Positions 24,667 to 33,057 of a stretch of 45,821 bases of DNA are shown piece by piece. Each line of letters opens with the position of its first letter. The stretch's first letter is position 1. Below the pieces are notes generated by a model. It searched no databases, was not told the DNA's origin, and saw nothing but the letters and a program-made list of their open reading frames with translations. The DNA is from Ruminococcaceae bacterium UBA3323 (GTDB lineage Bacteria; Bacillota; Clostridia; Oscillospirales; Acutalibacteraceae): assembly GCA_002361935.1 (NCBI GenBank), contig DESD01000035.1:12396-58216 (forward strand), in the 5' to 3' direction. A program made the position numbers and the translations under genes.

Positions 24667-25509
24667 ATGGATAATCAGCAGAAAAAGGAACTTCAGATTC
24701 TTGCGACCAAAATCCGCATGGGAATTATTGAAGGCACTTATCATGCAAAAGCCGGTCATCCGGGCGGAAGCCTTTCGGCGGCAGATGTGCTTGCATATCT
24801 TTACGGCAGGGAAATGAGAATTGATGCAAAGAATCCTAAAATGGATAGCAGGGACCGCTTTGTTCTTTCAAAGGGGCATGCCGCACCTGCGCTTTACAGT
24901 GCGCTTGCATATACAGGATTTTTCCCGTCAGAGGATTTAAAAACACTTCGTCACATCGGCTCTTATCTTCAGGGTCATCCTAATATGAATACGGTTCCCG
25001 GTGTTGATATGAGCACAGGCTCGCTCGGTCAGGGTATCAGCGCTGCCTGCGGAATGGCAAAGGGTGCAAAATATTTTGGCAGGGATATAAATGTTTATAC
25101 AATGCTTGGCGACGGAGAAATTGAAGAGGGCCAGGTATGGGAGGCTATGATGTTTGCTTCCCAGTATAAGCTGGATAATCTTTGTGTTATCATCGATGTT
25201 AACGGCCTTCAGATTGACGGTGCATGCGAAGATGTAATGAGTGCAGAGCCTATTGATGAAAAGGTTGCCGCTTTTGGCTTTGATAAGGTTGTTATAGACG
25301 GTAACGATTTGGATGAGATTGAAACGGCATTTGAAAAGTTTCACGAAAGTGCAAAGCCTTTTGCCATTATAATGAAAACGGTTAAGGGCAAGGGCGTATC
25401 CTATATGGAGAATGCTGTTGGCTGGCACGGCAAGGCGCCGAATACCGAAGAATACGAAATTGCAATGGCAGAGCTTAATGCAAAGCTTGCAGAGTTAGAG
25501 GAGGCGTAA
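24667..25509 (+). CDS. Transketolase, N-terminal (TPP-binding) subunit
   Basis: A 280-residue protein with AKAGHPGGSLS, LSKGHAAPALY, STGSLGQGISAACGMA and the TPP motif LGDGEIEEGQVWEA...N, all in the first half of a standard transketolase. The second half is the gene 3 nt downstream. Acts in the non-oxidative pentose phosphate pathway. Split transketolases are common in Clostridia and archaea. AAAAAGGAG precedes the ATG. Confidence 0.95.
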   Translation: MDNQQKKELQILATKIRMGIIEGTYHAKAGHPGGSLSAADVLAYLYGREMRIDAKNPKMDSRDRFVLSKGHAAPALYSALAYTGFFPSEDLKTLRHIGSYLQGHPNMNTVPGVDMSTGSLGQGISAACGMAKGAKYFGRDINVYTMLGDGEIEEGQVWEAMMFASQYKLDNLCVIIDVNGLQIDGACEDVMSAEPIDEKVAAFGFDKVVIDGNDLDEIETAFEKFHESAKPFAIIMKTVKGKGVSYMENAVGWHGKAPNTEEYEIAMAELNAKLAELEEA

Positions 25510-25512
25510 GGA

Positions 25513-26454
25513 ATGGCAGAATTAAAAAATATTGCAACAAGAGACAGCTATGGCACAGCACTTAAAGAGCTTGCTGCCGATGGTGCGGATAATCTTGTTG
25601 TTCTTGATGCAGACCTTTCTGCTGCAACGAAAACAGGCATTTTTCAGAAGGAATATCCAAGCAGACATTTTAACTGCGGTATCGCAGAAGCAAATATGGT
25701 TTGTGTTGCTGCCGGCTTAAGCACAATGGGACTTGTTCCGTTTGCTTCAAGCTTTGCAATGTTCGCATCAGGCAGAGCATTTGAGCAAATCAGAAATTCA
25801 ATCGGCTATCCCCATCTGAATGTTAAAATCGGTGCAACCCATGCGGGTATTTCTGTAGGCGAGGACGGCGCTTCACACCAGTGCTGTGAGGATTTTGCAC
25901 TTATGCGTTCCATTCCGGGCATGGTTGTAATTTGCCCTGCAGATGATGTTGAAGCCAGGCAGGCTGTTAAGGCTGCCTATAAATACGAGGGCCCCGTTTA
26001 TTTAAGATTCGGCAGACTTGCCGTTCCGGTATTTCACGATGAAGGCTATAAGTTTGAAATCGGAAAAGGCGAGGTTGTTAAAGAGGGCAGTGATGTAACT
26101 ATTATTGCAAACGGCCTAATGGTTGCCGAAGCCATTGAAGCAGGCAAGGCTCTTGCTGAAGACGGAATCAACGCTGAAATTATTAATATTGCAACAATAA
26201 AACCGCTTGATGAAGAGCTTGTTGTTGCTTCTGCCGAAAAAACAGGCAGGGTTATTACTGTAGAGGAGCACAGTATTATCGGCGGTCTCGGCGAGGCGGT
26301 ATGTGCCTGCCTTTCTGAAAAATGCCCAACGCCTGTTAAAAGAATCGGTGTAAATGATGAATTCGGTCACAGCGGTCCTGCAAAGGATCTTCTTAAGCAG
26401 TTTGGCTTAAGTGCCGAAAATATTGTTCGGGTTACAAAAGAATTCATGAAATAA
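25513..26454 (+). CDS. Transketolase, C-terminal subunit
   Basis: A 313-residue partner of the preceding gene. It has the pyrimidine-binding domain (LVVLDADLSAATKTGIF, FNCGIAEANMVCVAAGLS with the catalytic Glu, SVGEDGASHQ) and the C-terminal transketolase domain (DVTIIANGLMVAEAIEAG, EEHSIIGGLGEAV). The two subunits form the active site at their interface. Followed by a strong terminator. Confidence 0.95.
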   Translation: MAELKNIATRDSYGTALKELAADGADNLVVLDADLSAATKTGIFQKEYPSRHFNCGIAEANMVCVAAGLSTMGLVPFASSFAMFASGRAFEQIRNSIGYPHLNVKIGATHAGISVGEDGASHQCCEDFALMRSIPGMVVICPADDVEARQAVKAAYKYEGPVYLRFGRLAVPVFHDEGYKFEIGKGEVVKEGSDVTIIANGLMVAEAIEAGKALAEDGINAEIINIATIKPLDEELVVASAEKTGRVITVEEHSIIGGLGEAVCACLSEKCPTPVKRIGVNDEFGHSGPAKDLLKQFGLSAENIVRVTKEFMK

Positions 26455-26460
26455 TTTTTG

Positions 26461-26492
26461 CAGAGGGTATTCATTTGAATATCCTCTGTTTT
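26461..26492 (+). terminator. Terminator after transketolase
   Basis: 12-bp stem CAGAGGGTATTC-ATTT-GAATATCCTCTG (one G-T pair) followed by TTTT. The next gene's ribosome binding site begins 6 nt later, so the HAD genes may rely on read-through or a promoter hidden here. Confidence 0.85.
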
Positions 26493-26506
26493 GATACAGG
26501 ATGCTT

Positions 26507-27331
26507 ATGGATGTTAAATTAATTGCCGTTGATATGGACGGTACACTGCTTAATGATGCTTCAACAGTGGGCGAAGAAAATTTAAAGGCAATAAGACGGC
26601 TTGCGAAAAGGGGAATATCGGTTGTTCCGGTTACGGGAAGAACTTATTATGAGATTCCTGCCGAAATGCGGGAAGAAAAATGCGTTTCGTATTTTGTTTT
26701 TTCAAACGGCTCGGGAATTTACAAAAGAAACAGCGGAATCCTTTATTCCTCAACGATTGAAAAGGATGCTGCCGCTGGCATTTATTCCATACTTTCTTCC
26801 TATGAAGCCTTTATTGAAATTTACAGCGGCGGTTATCCGTGGGCGGATAAAAGCAAGATTAATAAGGAAAGCTTTGATTATTATAAAATCAATCCCCGAT
26901 TTCAGCAGATTATAAAAGAACGGCGAAAAAGGGCAGATGATTTTGCGGCTATGCTCAGAACCGGATCTCTGAAGCCGGAGCTTTTTGATGCTTTTTTCAG
27001 AAATATGGATGAAAGGGCAGAATGTCTTGAAAAAATCAAAAGGCAGTATCCCGAAACAGAGGTTGTAAGCTCTATGGGCAATAACCTTGAAATTATGAAC
27101 AGGGGAACAAATAAAGGCACGGGGCTTAAAAAGCTTTGTGAATTCATTTCCCTTGATCTTTCAAAAACCCTTGCCCTCGGCGACAGCAAAAACGATATGG
27201 ATATGTTTGAAGTGGCAGGTGTTTCCTATGCCGTTTCCAATGCCTGTAAGGAAATCAAGGCTGCCGCAAACGGTGTTATCTGCTCTAATAATGAAAATGT
27301 TATGAAATATGTTGAGGATAATCTTTTATGA
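26507..27331 (+). CDS. HAD-superfamily phosphatase, Cof type (IIB)
   Basis: A 274-residue Cof-type HAD protein: motif I AVDMDGTLL, motif II PVTGR, a type IIB cap, and GDSKNDMDMFEVAG as motif IV, with GTNKGTGLKKLCE before it. Cof proteins dephosphorylate sugar phosphates and cofactors; substrate unknown. ATG at 26507 has AGG 6 nt upstream; an ATG two codons earlier is possible. Overlaps the next HAD gene by 4 nt. Confidence 0.9.
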   Translation: MDVKLIAVDMDGTLLNDASTVGEENLKAIRRLAKRGISVVPVTGRTYYEIPAEMREEKCVSYFVFSNGSGIYKRNSGILYSSTIEKDAAAGIYSILSSYEAFIEIYSGGYPWADKSKINKESFDYYKINPRFQQIIKERRKRADDFAAMLRTGSLKPELFDAFFRNMDERAECLEKIKRQYPETEVVSSMGNNLEIMNRGTNKGTGLKKLCEFISLDLSKTLALGDSKNDMDMFEVAGVSYAVSNACKEIKAAANGVICSNNENVMKYVEDNLL

Positions 27332-28005
27332 TTACAAATGTTTTAATTGATGTTGATAATACGCTTCTGGATTTTAATAAATGTGCGGAAGCTGCGATAA
27401 GGATTGGCTTTTCCAAATGGAATATCAGGTACAGTGAAAAGGTTTTTCCCTTGTTTTTGGAGGTTAATGATTATCTTTGGCGGAAAATTGAGACAGGCGA
27501 CATAGATAAAAAGACGCTTTATCAGTTAAGATGGAAAACCATTTTTGAAAAACTCGGGATAGCTGCAGACGGGCCCGCTTTTGAACAGGATTTCAGAACT
27601 ATTTTCTCAGACAGTAAAGAGCCTGTTGACGGCGCTTATGAGCTTCTTGATTATCTGTCGGAAAAATACATCGTCTGTGTTGCAAGCAATGCCTCTTATC
27701 AGCAGCAATTAAAAAGGCTTAAGCATGCGGATATGTTAAAATATTTTGATGCTGTTTTTAATTCCGAGCAAATCGGTTATCCGAAGCCGGAAGCTAAATT
27801 TTTTGATGCCTGCTTTGAACGGCTGGGGAATATTCCAAGGGAACAGGTAATTATCATCGGTGATTCCCTTTCGGCTGATATTAACGGCGGTGCTGCTTAC
27901 GGAATGAAAACCCTTTGGTTTAACTATGCCAAGGTGCCCGTTCCAAATCATGTTAAGGCAGATTTTATTGTAAATTCACTTGACGAAATAAAAAATATAT
28001 TATAA
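27328..28005 (+). CDS. HAD-superfamily phosphatase, YjjG-like
   Basis: A 225-residue HAD type I protein: LIDVDNTLLDF (nucleophile D8), helical cap, VASNAS (motif II), K in GYPKPEAKFF (motif III) and IIGDSLSADINGG (motif IV). The closest described relatives are YjjG-type pyrimidine 5'-nucleotidases. Starts inside the upstream HAD gene (ATGA overlap). Confidence 0.88.
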   Translation: MITNVLIDVDNTLLDFNKCAEAAIRIGFSKWNIRYSEKVFPLFLEVNDYLWRKIETGDIDKKTLYQLRWKTIFEKLGIAADGPAFEQDFRTIFSDSKEPVDGAYELLDYLSEKYIVCVASNASYQQQLKRLKHADMLKYFDAVFNSEQIGYPKPEAKFFDACFERLGNIPREQVIIIGDSLSADINGGAAYGMKTLWFNYAKVPVPNHVKADFIVNSLDEIKNIL

Positions 28006-28038
28006 AGTTGAAGTAATAAAAGGAAAGGTTGTATTCAT

Positions 28039-29868
28039 ATGAAAAAAATATTCAGTATTCTTTTATCCTTTGTTATGATGCTCAGCGCAGCCGCTTCTGT
28101 TCAATTGTGTGCTTATGCTGAAGGAAATGATGCCGGAATTACGGAAGATATTACCGAACCGGCAAATCCCGTTGATCCCGAGAATCCAACAGATCCTGTT
28201 GATCCGGAAAACCCAACAGATCCCGTTGATCCCGAAAATCCAACGGACCCTGTTGATCCCGAGAACCCAACAGATCCCGTTGATCCCGAGAATCCAACGG
28301 ATCCTGTTGATCCTGAAAACCCAACGGACCCCGTTGATCCCGAGAATCCAACAGATCCTGTTGATCCGGAAAACCCAACAGATCCCGTTGATCCCGAGAA
28401 TCCAACGGATCCTGTTGATCCCGAGAACCCAACGGACCCTGTTGATCCGGAAAATCCAACGGATCCTGTTGATCCGGAAAACCCAACAGATCCTGTTGAG
28501 CCGGTTAAGCTTGCAGCTCCGATAGTTAAATTAATGGTAAACGATAACGGAAAATTCACCCTTTCATGGAACGAAGTTGAGGGTGCCGATAAGTACGAAA
28601 TCTATGTTTTGAATAACACAACAGGGAATTATCAGCTCAACGGTACTGTTTCAAAAACAAGTGCCACCACCGCTGTTGCGCCATATGGTGTTAAATACTG
28701 TTATAAAGTAAGGGCGATTCATTCGGAAAATGAAAAGCTTGCATCCGATTTCAGCGCAGTTGTTACAGGTGTAAACAATAAAAAGCTTACAACCCCGAAT
28801 CTGAAGGTAACCGAAAATAAGAACGGTACGTTTACGCTTTCCTGGAATGCTGTTGCCGGTGCCGAAAAGTATGAGCTTTGCATCAGAAATGCAGATGGCT
28901 CATATAAGCTGATGAAAACAACAACCGCAAATTCATTTGTAACGGCTGTTGCCGCATTCGGAAAGAATTATGCATATAAAATGAGAGCCGTAACAAGCAA
29001 AAATGTGGATGCTGCTTCTGCCTACAGTGCAGTTGTAGGGGCAGTAAACAGGGTTGCTTTGCAGACACCGTCTATGAAAGCAGCTGTTAACAATAACGGC
29101 ACGTTTACGCTTTCATGGGGCAGTGTTGCCGGTGCCGAAAAGTATGAACTTTATATCAAACAGGCAAACGGTTCATATAAGCTGATGAAAACAACAACCG
29201 CAAATTCATTTACAACGGCTGTTGCTGCATTCGGCAAGCAGTATTCATATAAGATGAAAGCAGTAAGGCAGAATCTTTCGTCAGCTTACAGTGCAGCAGT
29301 AAGCCAGAAAAACAGCATAAGGCTGCAGGCTCCTTCACTGAAGGTTTCCGTGAATGCAAACGGCACCTTCACATTGTCCTGGAATAAAATGGCCGGTGCA
29401 AATAAGTATGAGCTTTATATCAGACAGGCAAACGGCTCATACAAGCTGATGAAAACAACCACTGCAAATTCGTTTACAACCGCAGTGGCAACATACGGTA
29501 AACAGTATTACTATAAGGCAAAATCCTTATCAAGCAGAAACAGCCGCCTGACTTCTGCTCTGGGAACCGCTGCCGGTTCCGTAAACAAAAAGAAGCTGAC
29601 AGCGCCTACGGGTGTTAAGGCTGTTGTAAACAGAAACGGCTCCTTTACCCTGTCCTGGAACAAGGTTGCAGGTGCAGATAAATACGAGCTTTATATAAAG
29701 CAGGCAAACGGTTCATACAAGCTGATGAAAACAACATCTGCAAATTCATTTACAACCGCTGTTGCAAAAAGGGGTAAGGCGTACAGCTATAAGGTAAGAG
29801 CGGTTAAAAATTCAAACCGTTCGGCAGCTTCAGCGTATAGTGCCGTTGTAAACGCAAAAAGGAAATAA
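28039..29868 (+). CDS. Secreted protein with Pro-Asp repeats and five FN3-like repeats
   Basis: A 609-residue extracellular protein. Residues 1-27 are a signal peptide ending AYA. Residues 44-151 are twelve copies of a 9-residue acidic, proline-rich unit (PVDPENPTD), a stalk-like spacer. Residues 157-609 hold five repeats of about 90 residues with the pattern NGTFTLSWN...GAEKYELYI...SYKLMKTTTANSFTTAVA...YSYKMRAV, like FN3 beta-sandwiches. No LPxTG, LysM, SLH or choline-binding anchor is visible. Possible roles are adhesion or matrix binding. AGGAAAGG precedes the ATG. The high DNA similarity between repeats suggests recent copying. Confidence 0.85.
   Translation: MKKIFSILLSFVMMLSAAASVQLCAYAEGNDAGITEDITEPANPVDPENPTDPVDPENPTDPVDPENPTDPVDPENPTDPVDPENPTDPVDPENPTDPVDPENPTDPVDPENPTDPVDPENPTDPVDPENPTDPVDPENPTDPVDPENPTDPVEPVKLAAPIVKLMVNDNGKFTLSWNEVEGADKYEIYVLNNTTGNYQLNGTVSKTSATTAVAPYGVKYCYKVRAIHSENEKLASDFSAVVTGVNNKKLTTPNLKVTENKNGTFTLSWNAVAGAEKYELCIRNADGSYKLMKTTTANSFVTAVAAFGKNYAYKMRAVTSKNVDAASAYSAVVGAVNRVALQTPSMKAAVNNNGTFTLSWGSVAGAEKYELYIKQANGSYKLMKTTTANSFTTAVAAFGKQYSYKMKAVRQNLSSAYSAAVSQKNSIRLQAPSLKVSVNANGTFTLSWNKMAGANKYELYIRQANGSYKLMKTTTANSFTTAVATYGKQYYYKAKSLSSRNSRLTSALGTAAGSVNKKKLTAPTGVKAVVNRNGSFTLSWNKVAGADKYELYIKQANGSYKLMKTTSANSFTTAVAKRGKAYSYKVRAVKNSNRSAASAYSAVVNAKRK
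28168..28491 (+). repeat. Twelve 27-bp tandem repeats coding PVDPENPTD
   Basis: Exactly 12 in-frame units of 27 bp, differing only at third-codon positions. Units 1-2 are identical to units 7-8, which suggests a second-order period of six units (162 bp). Such arrays change length by slippage or recombination. Confidence 0.95.
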
Positions 29869-29886
29869 ATTGTTATAAAATTTATT

Positions 29887-29918
29887 AAAGGAGCAGTGCC
29901 AAAACTGCTCCTTTTTTT
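29887..29918 (+). terminator. Terminator after the repeat protein
   Basis: 11-bp stem AAAGGAGCAGT-GCCAAA-ACTGCTCCTTT running into a 7-T tract. Confidence 0.92.
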
Positions 29919-30016
29919 GTGCTTAATGAATATATGAATAAATAATTTTACGATGATATATTCCTTTTTGTATATAATAACCAAAATAAACCCAAACTTT
30001 TCTACACGGTGAATGA

Positions 30017-30045
30017 TTGAAATCAGCGTTCGATTGATGTAAAAT
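30017..30045 (+). promoter_or_regulatory. Promoter of the phosphoribosyltransferase-like gene
   Basis: TTGAAA (30017-30022), 17 bp, TAAAAT (30040-30045). Start near 30052 gives a short leader. Confidence 0.65.
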
Positions 30046-30074
30046 GTAGTAACAAAAAGAAAAGGGTGATAGAA

Positions 30075-30716
30075 ATGGATAATGTGATCAGAATTACATC
30101 TCCAAGGGATGAAAGAGTTTTTATCAGAGTTACCCACGGCCATTATGTAACAGCCAATACACATATCAATTACTACGTCGGCACTTCGGATATAAAGCAT
30201 AATCATACTGTTTCAACGGATGCGGCTATGCTTATGGCAGAGTATTACAACACAAGGGGTATAGAGGTTGATACGGTTCTTTGCCTGTATGAAACCCAGG
30301 CGCTCGGCGCTTATCTTGCCCATGAGCTTGCAAGGCCGTCTATGATGTCGCCCAATCCGAATTCCAATATCTTTGTTATCGGTCCTGAATATGATGCTCA
30401 GGGAAATATGATTTTCCGTGATAATCTGCAAAGAATGGTAAGGGATAAAAAGGTTGTTATCCTGATTTCCTGTATTACAAGCGGAAAAACGGTTGACAGA
30501 GCCATTGAAAGCATCGGCTATTACGGCGGAAAAGTGGTTGGTATTACATCTGCGTTCAGCGCTGTAAACAGTATAAACGGAATAGAGGTAAATTCCATAT
30601 TTACTGCGGACGATCTGCCCGGGTATGAAATTTATGACGCCCATAACTGTCCTTTATGCCAGCAGGGCAAGCCTGTTGATGCAATCGCAAACGGATATGG
30701 CTATTCAAGGCTGTAA
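30075..30716 (+). CDS. Phosphoribosyltransferase-like protein (orotate PRTase-related), altered PRPP loop
   Basis: A 213-residue PRT-fold protein: GIEVDTVLCLYETQALGAYLA, then KKVVILISCITSGKTVDRAI (about 125-144) at the place of the PRPP loop, and NCPLCQQGKPVDA at the C-terminus. In classical PRTases the loop carries two acidic residues (for example VDDVITAG); here they are Ile131 and Ser132. A CPxC pair follows near the end, as in OPRT-like relatives. The fold call is good; catalytic activity and substrate are unsure. ATG at 30075 has AAGGG 8 nt upstream. Confidence 0.75.
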   Translation: MDNVIRITSPRDERVFIRVTHGHYVTANTHINYYVGTSDIKHNHTVSTDAAMLMAEYYNTRGIEVDTVLCLYETQALGAYLAHELARPSMMSPNPNSNIFVIGPEYDAQGNMIFRDNLQRMVRDKKVVILISCITSGKTVDRAIESIGYYGGKVVGITSAFSAVNSINGIEVNSIFTADDLPGYEIYDAHNCPLCQQGKPVDAIANGYGYSRL

Positions 30717-30747
30717 GGGACAGCTTGATTTAATTTTGAAGGGGTTA

Positions 30748-30786
30748 AACCTGTCTGTAAGCATTTTGCTGACAGGCAGGTTTTTT
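30748..30786 (+). terminator. Terminator after the PRTase-like gene
   Basis: AACCTGTCTGT (30748-30758) and ACAGGCAGGTT (30772-30782), 11 bp with one T-G pair, an inner AGC/GCT extension and a 6-T run. The stretch 30787-30880 after it holds nothing I can identify. Confidence 0.9.
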
Positions 30787-30880
30787 GTTGTATAAGTATC
30801 TTTTTTTCTTATTCATCGCCCAACCAATCAAGTCAGCGTATATCACGGATGCCGAACGATATATAACCTGATTTTAGTGC

Positions 30881-30909
30881 TTGACAATTTTTTATGAATA
30901 GAATATAAT
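30881..30909 (+). promoter_or_regulatory. Consensus promoter of the T-box/leuAB transcript
   Basis: TTGACA (30881-30886), 17 bp, TATAAT (30904-30909): both hexamers perfect. Start near 30916. Confidence 0.92.
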
Positions 30910-30915
30910 GAATTT

Positions 30916-31240
30916 ACTAAATTAAATAGTACCCATAAAAAACTATGAAGCAGAAAAAGATTATAACTTTCAGTTTCAGAGAGTCGGCGGTTGGTGTAAG
31001 CCGATACGGAATTTATAATGCATAGCTCTCTGTGGAGTTGCTGTTTTGAAAAGTTTAGGCAATAAAGAGAAATCCGAATTATGGTTTAAATTGGATGATT
31101 TGCCTATGCAATAGGAACAGACGCATAACTGCGTTAAAGGTTAAGGCATTGTATGATGCTAAAGGGCAGGGTTTCCTGCTGAAATAGGGTGGTACCGTGT
31201 AGAGATTCTACGCCCCTATACTGCATAGGGGCGTGTTTTT
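30916..31240 (+). promoter_or_regulatory. T-box riboswitch controlling leuA-leuB (leucine expected)
   Basis: Stem I shows the conserved CAGAGAG, the distal GGCGGTTGGTGTAAGCC (about 30986-31002) and the returning CTCTCTG. The T-box AGGGTGGTACCGTGT lies at 31186-31200. The terminator is ACGCCCCTAT/ATAGGGGCGT with GTTTTTA (31210-31240); the T-box GGG can instead pair with CCCCT as antiterminator. CTC triplets at 31026-31030 are where a leucine specifier would be expected, but I have not folded stem I. Uncharged tRNA-Leu should prevent termination and turn on leucine synthesis. This fills most of the gene-free 30717-31273 stretch. Confidence 0.92.
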
Positions 31241-31273
31241 ATATACTCCCCAATTTGAAAGGAGATTTTTATT

Positions 31274-33007
31274 ATGTTAGACGGCTACAAAAAATACATT
31301 CCGTTTAAACCCATCAACATTCCGGACAGAACATGGCCGGATAAGGTAATCACAAAAGCGCCGATATGGTGCTCGGTAGATATGAGAGACGGCAATCAGG
31401 CTCTTGTAGATCCGATGAATTTGCAGGAAAAGCTGGAGCTTTTTCAAACGCTTGTTGAAATCGGTGTTAAGGAAATAGAGGTTGGCTTCCCGTCTGCCTC
31501 CGAAACGGAATATGAAATCTTGAGAACGCTTATAGACGGCGGCTATATTCCGGATGATGTAACCATTCAGGTGCTTGTTCAGGCACGTGAGCATCTGATA
31601 AAGAAAACCTTTGAAGCAATCAAGGGTGCAAAAAATGTAATTGTTCATTTTTATAATTCAACCTCAACGCTTCAGCGCAAGGTTGTTTTTAAAACAGATA
31701 TGCAGGGTGTTATTGATATTGCTGTTAAGGGTGCTAGGCTTATTAAAGAGCTTACCGACAGGCAGCTTGCCGAAAACCCGGATATGAACATCAGATATGA
31801 ATACTCCCCTGAATCCTTTACGGGAACGGAAATTGATAATGCGGTTAAAATCTGCGAAGAGGTTATGGCGGTTATGCAGCCAACACCTGAAAATCCGATT
31901 ATCCTTAATCTTCCGTCAACAGTTGAGGGCTCCTCTCCGAACGGATATGCAGATCAGATTGAATATTTCTGCCGCCATCTTAAAAACAGGGAAAGTGCAA
32001 TCATTTCTCTTCATCCTCATAATGACAGAGGCGAGGGTGTTGCCGCAACCGATCTTGCTCTTTTAGCCGGTGCAGACAGAGTTGAGGGTACACTTTTCGG
32101 AAACGGCGAGCGTACAGGTAATGTGGATATTATTACAGTTGCGCTTAATATGTGGACACAGGGCGTGGATCCAGGGCTGGATTTCCATGATATCAATAAA
32201 ATCAGAGAGGTTTATGAGCGCACAACAAAGATGAAGGTAGACCCACGCCATCCTTATGCAGGCGAGCTTGTGTTTACTGCGTTTTCGGGTTCCCATCAGG
32301 ATGCCATCAATAAGGGCAAGCAGTATATGCGCGATCATGATACAGGCTATTGGGAGGTTCCTTATCTTCCTATAGATCCTGCCGATGTAGGCAGAGAGTA
32401 TGAGCCGATTATCCGTATTAATTCTCAGAGCGGCAAGGGCGGTGCAGCCTTTGTGCTTGCAACGGATTATGGCATTAATATGCCAAAGGCCATGCATGCT
32501 GAATTCGGTGCAATCGTTAAGCATGCCTGCGATGTTAAGGGCAAAGAGCTTTTAAGTTCTGAGGTGTTTGATTTATTCCAAAAGGAATACAGAAATGTTG
32601 CAGGGCCTTACAGAATTGTAAATCACAAAACCTATGAGGAAAAAGAAGAGGATGAATACTTAACTCGTGTTCATTTTGAGGGAACCATAAAGGTTAAGGA
32701 CGGCAGCCTTGTTAAAATAGAGGGAACAGGCAGCGGCCCTATTGAAGCTTTCTTCAATGCAATCGGCGAGGTTGGAATCAAGGGCTATGAATTCGTTGAT
32801 TACAGCGAGCATGCTATTGCAGTGGGTTCGGATTCAAAGGCGATTTCCTATATTCATCTTAAAAATCCGAGCGGCAGGGATATCTTCGGTATCGGTGTAA
32901 GCCATAATATCGGCTATGCTTCCTTAAAGGGCATTATCTGCGCCGTAAACAGGGATCAGGAAGACTGTGTTCGTGATGATACAATGCCCGGTATTTTTGA
33001 AAAATAA
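31274..33007 (+). CDS. leuA: 2-isopropylmalate synthase, long (type II) form
   Basis: First committed step of leucine synthesis: acetyl-CoA plus 2-oxoisovalerate. The 577-residue protein has WCSVDMRDGNQALVDPM (catalytic R-D and metal site), SLHPHNDRGEGVAATD (H-x-H metal ligands), EGTLFGNGERTGN and a C-terminal leucine-binding regulatory domain (about 430-577). The long form resembles the yeast/actinobacterial type. Placed directly behind the T-box; AAAGGAGA precedes the ATG. Confidence 0.96.
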   Translation: MLDGYKKYIPFKPINIPDRTWPDKVITKAPIWCSVDMRDGNQALVDPMNLQEKLELFQTLVEIGVKEIEVGFPSASETEYEILRTLIDGGYIPDDVTIQVLVQAREHLIKKTFEAIKGAKNVIVHFYNSTSTLQRKVVFKTDMQGVIDIAVKGARLIKELTDRQLAENPDMNIRYEYSPESFTGTEIDNAVKICEEVMAVMQPTPENPIILNLPSTVEGSSPNGYADQIEYFCRHLKNRESAIISLHPHNDRGEGVAATDLALLAGADRVEGTLFGNGERTGNVDIITVALNMWTQGVDPGLDFHDINKIREVYERTTKMKVDPRHPYAGELVFTAFSGSHQDAINKGKQYMRDHDTGYWEVPYLPIDPADVGREYEPIIRINSQSGKGGAAFVLATDYGINMPKAMHAEFGAIVKHACDVKGKELLSSEVFDLFQKEYRNVAGPYRIVNHKTYEEKEEDEYLTRVHFEGTIKVKDGSLVKIEGTGSGPIEAFFNAIGEVGIKGYEFVDYSEHAIAVGSDSKAISYIHLKNPSGRDIFGIGVSHNIGYASLKGIICAVNRDQEDCVRDDTMPGIFEK

Positions 33008-33057
33008 AAATTTTTACAGGCTTAAACCCTTATAACCAATAATAATGGAGGAACATT

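Noticed and set aside
28168..28491. CRISPR array
   Set aside because: The repeats are contiguous, coding and have no spacers; no cas genes are nearby.
28109..28559. Long open frames in other frames and on the minus strand across the tandem repeat
   Set aside because: A 27-bp unit without stops is open in several frames by construction; these lack ribosome sites and a non-repetitive body.
30787..30880. Second leader or short gene between the PRTase terminator and the T-box promoter
   Set aside because: No open frame with a ribosome site and no clear structure.
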